Assembly (NCBI GenBank): GCA_022360105.1 | Contig: JAKSDL010000447.1 | Coordinates: forward strand, 1-12,013 | Direction: 5' to 3' | Length of the DNA stretch: 12,013 nt | Origin: Pseudomonadota bacterium | GTDB lineage: Bacteria > SAR324 > XYD2-FULL-50-16 > JAHJRI01 | In this document: in pieces, positions 5,932 through 12,013 of the stretch | How positions within the stretch are numbered: position 1 is the first letter of the stretch | Layout: each line of letters opens with the position of its first letter | Notes under the pieces: generated by a model | Told to the model about the DNA's origin: nothing | Database searches by the model: none | Seen by the model: the letters and a program-made list of their open reading frames with translations, nothing else | Program-made: the position numbers and the translations under genes

Positions 5932-7845
5932 TTGAAAAATATTATTATCGGCACCAGCGGTCATATCGATCATGGCAAATCCGCGCTTGTGAAAGCGTTA
6001 ACTGGCATTGATCCGGACAGGTTCGAGGAAGAGAAAAAAAGAGGTATAACAATTGATATCGGGTTTGCCCATTACAATTGGCAAGATCGGTTGAATATCT
6101 CATTTATCGATGTGCCGGGTCATGAGAGGTTTGTTCATAATATGCTGGCTGGAGTTGGCGGAATACACATTCTGCTTTTGGCAATAGCTGCAGATGGCGG
6201 GGTTATGCCACAAACTAAGGAGCATCTCCATATCTGTGATTTGTTAGGTATAAAAAATGGAATTGTCGTGTTAACCCGATGCGATCTGGCTGATGAGGAA
6301 ATGGTGGAACTGGTTGAAGAGGAAGTCAGTGAACTGGTTCAGGGCACCTTTTTGGAGAACAGCCCGATCATCAAAACCTCAGCTATTAAAGGAACCGGTC
6401 TGCCTGAGCTACAGGAAGAAATTGCCAGAATTGCAGATTCTCTGGAAGAATCCACTGCTTTTGCCACGTTTCGGCTACCCGTTGATCGCTGCTTCTCGCT
6501 TAAGGGATTCGGCACGATTGTTACGGGAACTGTTCATAGCGGTAAAGCCGGATTGGAAGATAATCTAATGCTTTACCCTCAAAAGGAGTCCCTGCGAATA
6601 AGAGGGTTTCAAGTTCATGGTGAAAAAGCAGGACAAATAAAAACCGGTCAGCGTTCAGCAATCAATCTGACAGGTTTGCAAAAGGATCAGATCGACAGGG
6701 GGAATCAAATAGCCTTTCCGGGACATTTAGTCAATACCAGCGTGATCGAAGTCGAACTGAAAATAATTCCAGATAAAGCCGGTGTTCTCAAAAACAAAAG
6801 TAAGTTGCGATTTTTCAGCAATGCACAGGAGGTAACCGGTCGACTGTATGCCGGTGACGAGTTTGATCCTGAAAGCACTGAAATGCAGTTTGTGCAACTG
6901 AGACTGGAATCTGAAATCAGCTGTCGTTATGCGGACAGATTTATTATCAGGAGCCTTTCTCCAATGCATACCATTGCTGGTGGAAGGATTATTGCGCCTT
7001 TTGGGAACCGTTCGCGAAAGAATAAACACAGACTGCAGGAATCTCTTAAGGGACTGGCTTCCCAGGATGAAACCCAACGAATTCAGGAGGCTGTATTTCT
7101 GTCCGGAACCAAAGGTATTATGGCCGACCAGATGGTGCCGCTTGTCGGCAGCTCTCAAAAAACGATTCAAAAATCATTGCAGGCGCTGGCAAGTCGGAGC
7201 GAGGTTGTATCCATAAACAATGAGAAGAAAAAATACCTGCATGTGTTCCACAACAAACGTCTGGCAGGATTTTTCGTCAGAACTCTCAAAGCATTTCACA
7301 AAAAGAATCCGGAAAAACCCGGCGCGATGGGTCCGGACTTTTTTGGCAAAATGAGCTTGACATTTTCTCATCAAGAGGTGATTTCATCCCTAAACTGGGC
7401 TGTTAAGCAGAAATTTGTCGCACAAACGGATAATGTTTATCATCTGCCTGGATTTGAAGGTGGAATGAACGAAAAACAAAAAAAATTAAAGGAACATATT
7501 CTGGCAAATTTCCGTCAAATGGGATTTCAACCTCCTGGAGTGGTGAACCTGGCCAAGGAGCTGGCGGTTGATCAAAAAGATGTAGAGAAGATATTAAAGA
7601 TTGGGCAATCGGAGAAATGGGTCATCAAAGCGAAAGATGATTTGTGGTATCTTCCTGAAACTATTGATGATATTAAAAAAAGTTTGCTGGGCTATTTTTC
7701 TTCCAATGAAACATTGACAGTTGGAGATTTTAAAGAGTTAATTGGTGTATCCAGAAAACATGCTGTAGGTTTATTAGAATATTTTGACGGTCAGCACCTG
7801 ACCAGAAGAATTGAAAACCACAGGGTGTTGCATAAAGAACAATAA
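5932..7845 (+). CDS. selB: Selenocysteine-specific translation elongation factor
   Basis: SelB is the GTPase that delivers Sec-tRNA(Sec) to UGA codons marked by a SECIS hairpin. The 637 aa are typical. N-terminal EF-Tu-like motifs: G1 GHIDHGKS (10-17), G2 RGITIDIGFA (37-46), G3 DVPGHERF (60-67), G4 TRCD (115-118) and G5 SAIKGTG (150-156). Domains 2 and 3 follow to about residue 370, then the C-terminal winged-helix repeats that bind mRNA, ending with the family-typical SRKHAVGLLEYFD block and TRR(I)xNHRVLH. No ATG exists near the N-terminus: the frame is open only from 5908 and the G1 motif begins at residue 10, so TTG 5932 is the start, with AAGG (5923-5926) 5 nt upstream. Its presence implies selenoproteins and selA, selC and selD elsewhere; none is in the window. 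A stand-alone 57-nt gap separates it from the next gene on the same strand. Confidence 0.96.
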   Translation: MKNIIIGTSGHIDHGKSALVKALTGIDPDRFEEEKKRGITIDIGFAHYNWQDRLNISFIDVPGHERFVHNMLAGVGGIHILLLAIAADGGVMPQTKEHLHICDLLGIKNGIVVLTRCDLADEEMVELVEEEVSELVQGTFLENSPIIKTSAIKGTGLPELQEEIARIADSLEESTAFATFRLPVDRCFSLKGFGTIVTGTVHSGKAGLEDNLMLYPQKESLRIRGFQVHGEKAGQIKTGQRSAINLTGLQKDQIDRGNQIAFPGHLVNTSVIEVELKIIPDKAGVLKNKSKLRFFSNAQEVTGRLYAGDEFDPESTEMQFVQLRLESEISCRYADRFIIRSLSPMHTIAGGRIIAPFGNRSRKNKHRLQESLKGLASQDETQRIQEAVFLSGTKGIMADQMVPLVGSSQKTIQKSLQALASRSEVVSINNEKKKYLHVFHNKRLAGFFVRTLKAFHKKNPEKPGAMGPDFFGKMSLTFSHQEVISSLNWAVKQKFVAQTDNVYHLPGFEGGMNEKQKKLKEHILANFRQMGFQPPGVVNLAKELAVDQKDVEKILKIGQSEKWVIKAKDDLWYLPETIDDIKKSLLGYFSSNETLTVGDFKELIGVSRKHAVGLLEYFDGQHLTRRIENHRVLHKEQ

Positions 7846-7902
7846 GTATTATCAGACTTATTCATTTACCCAAAAACTGACTTATCCCCGGAACTTTGAC
7901 TA

Positions 7903-10900
7903 ATGTCCCTGGTAATTTTCGTTTCTCAAAAAACGGTTATCATATCCAAATATAACCTTGAGTTTCGTTTCAACCCACCAGCGCCAAATCTCACCAAGGC
8001 TGCGTTGGGGGCTTACCAGCTTCTAAAACAATCGGAAGTTCTGCAAACCGAATCGTCAAGAGATCAGAAAGACGAGGTAATCACACTTCTCAAGCATTAC
8101 GGACAAGCCCTATACAATTCCATAGTTCCTGAACAAAGCAGATCCCAGGTTTATAAAGCAGGGGGTATCTTTATTTATTCCCTGGAGAAAGACATTGTGG
8201 ATTTACCATGGGAATTAATGTACGACGGCGCATCCTTTTTTGCCTTAACACAAGGTGTGATCAGAATCCACAAGTCGGATGCCATACCTACCGAGGAATC
8301 TTCGGTTTACATGTTTCCTTCGCTAAGGCTTTCCTTAAATTCGTATCTGCCCTTTGACCAGCAGGAAGTCAACCCGCGGTTTAGCGCCTATATTGAGGAG
8401 ATTGCGGCAAAAGCGGTACCCAAATCTCCTTTGATTGATCTGAAAGTCAACGGCAATGCCAGTAGAACGTCAATTTCGCAGTCATTGGATCAATCCCCAA
8501 ATATTTTCTTTTTTACGGGTTACGACTCGGAAGAAGGTTGGATACTTGAGCCGGACAGCGAAAATCCCGGTTCCTACGGTTGGACTGTTACGGAGCTTAA
8601 ACCCAAATTGATGAAAGCGGTGAAAGACGGATTGAAAATGGTGGTTTTACAAACCTCTTTTCTGCTAAATCAGCCAAACACCATTCGCCGCAGTCCAATA
8701 CGGTTCTTTTTTGATTGCGGAGTCCCCTATGTCATAGCTATTCAAGGGAGGCTAGCCAGAAAAAGGCTTTTGGAATATCTTAACATATTTTTGCTGAATC
8801 TGATCCGGGAAGAAAACATTTCAAGGGCACACAGGCTGGCAATCAATCATATTCAAGCTACTTTGCCACTTAGTTGGGATTGGTCCTGGATTCGCTTTCA
8901 TATCAACCAGAAGATTTTAGAATCGGCATCCGAACAACCTCTTCCGCCTTTTCATTTTAATCGTTCGATTGACGCAGAAACAGCAATAGAAACCGCATAT
9001 CCTTACAAACATTACCTTCCTCATAGACGATTTTACGGAAAGTACTCCGTTTTACACAGTTTAACCGAAGCGATCAATGCGGCTGGTTCGAAGAAGATAA
9101 TCTGTTTACGTGCTGCAGATGGACAGCCTATAGACAGTTACCTGGGGGAATGGTTAAGACGGGCTGTAACGAAACAATCAATAGCCATATCTACCACATA
9201 TTACCAGCGCTGGGGCATGAGCTCTGAAACAAGTGCTCGACTTCAATCATCTAAATTCGCAAAATTATTTTCATTTCTTACCAAAGAACACCAACTGGTT
9301 AATCACTTTGAGAAAAGCCTGATTTCGCAAAACCAGGTTGATGTACCGAAACAGTCAAAAAAACTATTACTTGTTTATACACCACCTGAGAAGCCTGATC
9401 ATGAGTTTGATAACTGGATTGGCAGCAAACAAAATGAAAACTGGCAGATTTTCTATATTTATGATCAAACCTTTTGGACAAGGCACGGAACAGTCGAAAT
9501 TGATTTGGCAAAAACAGGTCAGGTGCAGGTTATCAACAGTTTTGAAGATAGTCTCCCCGAGAAATGGATCGATTTGGTAGAATCAGATTTTCCTTCCTGC
9601 ATGGAAGATGTGGCGCTGCTGAATATCTTGAAGCAATCCGGCAATTCTGAGCTTATTAACTATGTTGATAGATCAGTCTCGTTGGATCAGCTCTATAAAA
9701 AAGGATTTGAGACCGTTTTGGCAGATCTGGCAGTTAACAGGTTAAAATTATTCGTTTATCTGTTTTTGATGCGAATAGCATGTCCAAAAGATCTATTAAC
9801 AGGGATATTAAGCGTCAAAGGTGTAGAGCAGGATATAAAACACCTCTATGATGGCCATTTAATAGAAGCAAACCTTGAATTTGACATGTTTTGGATACCG
9901 GCTCATCTATACCATCACGTCCAAAGGCTGAACCTGGTTCCCAAAAAGACATTGTTGAGCATGGGGCAAGAGTTGCTGCAACAGCTTATAGCATACCAAA
10001 AAGATAATTTTAGCCAATTGCGTTACATTGAATCCGGCTTTCAGTATTGCTTATTGCACTTGGTTCAGTTAGATGACCTGGAATACCCGCTGCAACGAAA
10101 TCTTCAGTTTGGTAAAAAACAAACCCGCAAGTTCCAAAATGCTTTCAGATATGCACAAAACATGGTGACCAGTCTGGAACTGGCTTTGAAAACCCGTAAA
10201 GGTCATCTGATTCAGAAGGCGATGTTTTCATTGGTGGAAATCCTGGAAGAGTTACCTTATGAAAAGGAAACCATTGCCATTTGTGACTGGCTAATGAAGA
10301 TTGAAAAAAAGCATAGAAACTGGCCGTTGGTTTCGGAAATACAAACTCGTATGGCTTCCATTTTTGCAGCATTAAACAAAAAGGAAAAAGCCATTGGGTT
10401 GATTTCCTCAGCTTTAAAACTGAACAATGATATTAAGAACTTTGCCGGAAGATACAAAAATCTAATTTCGATTGCCCTGCTCCTCCTCGATCTGGGCGAG
10501 TATGACAAATTGAACAAATTGCTGACTTCGGCCAATTTCGACATGTCCCTCCTGAATAAGGAGGATGTTGCAAGATTATGGCTGATCGACGGCCATATGC
10601 TTTATCATAATAAAAAATTGAAGGAAGCCGAATCGTCTTTCAACAAAGTGATCAACCACACTTCACTTTCTGTGGCGGACAGTTTGCTGGCCAAGACCTA
10701 TCTGTATTTGGCAGAAATTCACAACAACCGTGGTGATTATGCAGCTTACGTTGAAAACCTGAAAAAGGCATTGGACTTTGTGCAGGCATCCGGAGATCAG
10801 GAAAAAACGGCGGCATTGCACGAAGAACTCTATGAACTTTTAATCTCACAAGATGAAGTCCGAGAAGCCGTGTCACATCTTGAATGGCTGTATCATTTTT

Positions 10901-11022
10901 ACCGTGAAAACGGAAACAAGGCTCAAATCCGCAAAGCAGCAGATTTATTGGGAGGGCTCTACTTCAAAATCGGCGAACATGCCAAATCGACAGAGTTGTA
11001 TTCTGTCGCTCAAGGCATTTGA
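7903..11022 (+). CDS. CHAT-STAND-TPR protein with degenerate CHAT and NTPase sites
   Basis: This 1039-aa protein has a CHAT (caspase-like) N-terminal domain: the LPWELMYDG block (101-109), the strand block NIFFFTGYD (200-208), KMVVLQTS (245-252) and CGVPYVIAIQG, ending about 330. In active CHAT proteases the second and third read like HFxGHG and LNAC; here the catalytic His position is Y207 and the Cys position S252. Next is a STAND-like region introduced by HRRFYGKYSVLHSL (374-387), where a GxxGxGKT P-loop is expected but RAADGQPIDS (403-412) is found, and a Walker B-like KKLLLVYTPPE (486-496) with T where the Asp should be. A winged-helix-like segment (about 610-680) and about six TPR-type helical pairs (about 811-1038) follow. 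ATG is the first start after an in-frame TGA at 7897; the ribosome site (GGAA) is weak. It could be co-transcribed with selB. Domain calls are from motifs by eye; an inactive scaffold or sensor is inferred. Confidence 0.75.
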   Translation: MSLVIFVSQKTVIISKYNLEFRFNPPAPNLTKAALGAYQLLKQSEVLQTESSRDQKDEVITLLKHYGQALYNSIVPEQSRSQVYKAGGIFIYSLEKDIVDLPWELMYDGASFFALTQGVIRIHKSDAIPTEESSVYMFPSLRLSLNSYLPFDQQEVNPRFSAYIEEIAAKAVPKSPLIDLKVNGNASRTSISQSLDQSPNIFFFTGYDSEEGWILEPDSENPGSYGWTVTELKPKLMKAVKDGLKMVVLQTSFLLNQPNTIRRSPIRFFFDCGVPYVIAIQGRLARKRLLEYLNIFLLNLIREENISRAHRLAINHIQATLPLSWDWSWIRFHINQKILESASEQPLPPFHFNRSIDAETAIETAYPYKHYLPHRRFYGKYSVLHSLTEAINAAGSKKIICLRAADGQPIDSYLGEWLRRAVTKQSIAISTTYYQRWGMSSETSARLQSSKFAKLFSFLTKEHQLVNHFEKSLISQNQVDVPKQSKKLLLVYTPPEKPDHEFDNWIGSKQNENWQIFYIYDQTFWTRHGTVEIDLAKTGQVQVINSFEDSLPEKWIDLVESDFPSCMEDVALLNILKQSGNSELINYVDRSVSLDQLYKKGFETVLADLAVNRLKLFVYLFLMRIACPKDLLTGILSVKGVEQDIKHLYDGHLIEANLEFDMFWIPAHLYHHVQRLNLVPKKTLLSMGQELLQQLIAYQKDNFSQLRYIESGFQYCLLHLVQLDDLEYPLQRNLQFGKKQTRKFQNAFRYAQNMVTSLELALKTRKGHLIQKAMFSLVEILEELPYEKETIAICDWLMKIEKKHRNWPLVSEIQTRMASIFAALNKKEKAIGLISSALKLNNDIKNFAGRYKNLISIALLLLDLGEYDKLNKLLTSANFDMSLLNKEDVARLWLIDGHMLYHNKKLKEAESSFNKVINHTSLSVADSLLAKTYLYLAEIHNNRGDYAAYVENLKKALDFVQASGDQEKTAALHEELYELLISQDEVREAVSHLEWLYHFYRENGNKAQIRKAADLLGGLYFKIGEHAKSTELYSVAQGI

Positions 11023-11252
11023 TTTCAACGGAGTTGGGATCTGCTGCTGAATATTACATAAATTTGGTAATAAATTTGAATTCACTTGACTGATAACACG
11101 TTCAAAACCGGAATAAAAGCACGTGTTTAAAAGGAAGGTAAGGCTAAACCAAACCCCAAAATGTATGTTCTTAGTTATAGTAAAAAACAATAGTTTTCAT
11201 ATTTCTAATCCTAACGTCAATTAATATGCTGAAATTTTAAGCTTTTATTCTC
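11023..11252. other. AT-rich gap before the UGPase gene
   Basis: This 230-bp gap is strongly AT-rich. It contains a direct repeat ATAAATTTG (11058-11066 and 11070-11078), a weak AACACG/CGTGTT pair (11095-11100 / 11122-11127) that might end the preceding transcript, and a TATAGT (11176-11181) that could be a -10 box but lacks a fitting -35. Nothing here is strong enough to call. Confidence 0.4.
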
Positions 11253-12013
11253 ATGGCAACTAATTTTAAACAGATCGAAAAAATAATGGTGGATCAGGAT
11301 TTTACTCCTGATCAAATCGAACAGTTTGGTGACCTTTACAACCGGTTTACAGCCGAAAAGGACAACAAAATTGACTGGCAAAATATAACGTCTCCTGCAG
11401 AAGATTCAATTCAAAATTATGATGATCTGGATGCCATCGATACCGATGAGATTCCGGAAATGCTGTCACAGCTGACAGTTTGTCGGTTAAACGGTGGCTT
11501 GGGAACCTCAATGGGCTGCGTTGGACCGAAATCTGCCATTGAAGTGAAAAACGGTCTTAGTTTTCTGGATCTTATCGTGGATCAGATTCAATCATTGAAT
11601 CAGACATATGGATCGAATGTCCCTTTAGTTTTGATGAATAGTTTTAACACAGACCAGGATACACAGAAAATCATCGGCAAATACAATGGCATGTTGCCGA
11701 TTTATACATTTCAACAGAACAAATTCCCAAGATTAAGAACTGATTCGCTCCTTCCGTTGTCCAAGCAGAAATACGGTCAGCGATGCAATTACCCGCCTGG
11801 ACATGGGGATTTTTATCAGAGTATTTCGAATACCGGTATTTTGGATCAGCTGATTAAGGCCGGTAAAAAGTATATGTTCATTGCCAACGCAGACAATCTC
11901 GGTGCATCTGTTGACCTCAAAATCTTAAGTCTAATGCACAAAACCGGTGCGCCATTCATTATGGAAGTTACCGATAAAACCAGGGCTGATGTCAAAGGGG
12001 GAACACTGATCAA
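11253..12013 (+). CDS. UTP-glucose-1-phosphate uridylyltransferase, UDPGP (eukaryotic) type, N-terminal part
   Basis: This frame opens at ATG 11253, just after an in-frame TAA, and runs off the right edge after 253 codons. The enzyme makes UDP-glucose from UTP and glucose-1-phosphate for glycan, glycogen or glycolipid synthesis. It carries the UDPGP-family signatures: the nucleotide-binding LNGGLGTSMGCVGPKSAIEV (from about residue 79), MNSFNTDQDT, NKFPRL, YPPGHGDFYQS and the metal-site region ANADNLGA. GPKS retains the conserved Lys; the position just after MGC, often Lys in eukaryotic enzymes, is Val here. This is the fungal/animal/plant UGP family, not the GalU family used by most bacteria. 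No good Shine-Dalgarno is visible before the ATG. Family members acting on UDP-N-acetylhexosamines exist, but LNGGLGTSMGC fits UGP better. Confidence 0.9.
   Translation, partial: MATNFKQIEKIMVDQDFTPDQIEQFGDLYNRFTAEKDNKIDWQNITSPAEDSIQNYDDLDAIDTDEIPEMLSQLTVCRLNGGLGTSMGCVGPKSAIEVKNGLSFLDLIVDQIQSLNQTYGSNVPLVLMNSFNTDQDTQKIIGKYNGMLPIYTFQQNKFPRLRTDSLLPLSKQKYGQRCNYPPGHGDFYQSISNTGILDQLIKAGKKYMFIANADNLGASVDLKILSLMHKTGAPFIMEVTDKTRADVKGGTLI

Noticed and set aside
6727..7170. 147-codon minus-strand open frame inside selB
   Set aside because: It lies entirely within the well-supported selB coding frame, has no recognisable motifs and reads as an antisense shadow.
11086..11114. TTGACT as a -35 box for the UGPase gene
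   Set aside because: No acceptable -10 hexamer lies 16-18 bp downstream (CGGAAT or GGAATA only).

Overview
The window looks like a moderately AT-rich chromosomal segment from an anaerobic or metabolically versatile Gram-negative bacterium. The evidence is a protein ending like an outer-membrane beta-barrel, a selenocysteine-specific elongation factor, the aspartate-oxidase route to NAD, a PEP mutase for phosphonate synthesis, and a eukaryote-type UDP-glucose pyrophosphorylase. The mix fits Desulfobacterota (former Deltaproteobacteria), but that placement is inference from gene content; there is no rRNA or other phylogenetic marker here.

Layout. The only minus-strand gene is at the left edge: the first 104 codons of phosphoenolpyruvate mutase. 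Everything else is on the plus strand. A ~430-bp divergent gap holds two small candidate ORFs; the second overlaps the nadB start by ATGA. Then come nadB (L-aspartate oxidase) and nadC (quinolinate phosphoribosyltransferase), 2 nt apart, which catalyse the first and third steps from aspartate to nicotinate mononucleotide; nadA is not in the window. After a hairpin-rich gap there is a stand-alone Lrp/AsnC effector-binding (RAM) domain protein with no DNA-binding domain. It is followed by a secreted protein that joins an unrecognised periplasmic domain to a predicted outer-membrane barrel, with its start corrected to 4023.

The next gap (5367-5931) is the most structured non-coding DNA: a GC-rich hairpin, then a ~323-bp imperfect inverted-repeat element whose centre carries two inverted arrays of a 7-bp unit (NNGCTGA). 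It ends 40 nt before selB, which starts at TTG. Fifty-seven nt after selB is a 1039-aa protein with the layout CHAT domain, STAND-type NTPase region, winged helix and TPR repeats. The positions where the CHAT His-Cys dyad, the P-loop and the Walker B aspartate are expected all carry other residues, so it looks like a degenerate or repurposed caspase-like signalling protein. This is the most unusual gene in the window. The right edge holds the start of a UDPGP-family UTP-glucose-1-phosphate uridylyltransferase.

Functionally the genes are mostly independent housekeeping or accessory units. The only clear pathway cluster is nadBC. The selB and CHAT/STAND genes could be co-transcribed, but no functional link is evident from sequence.
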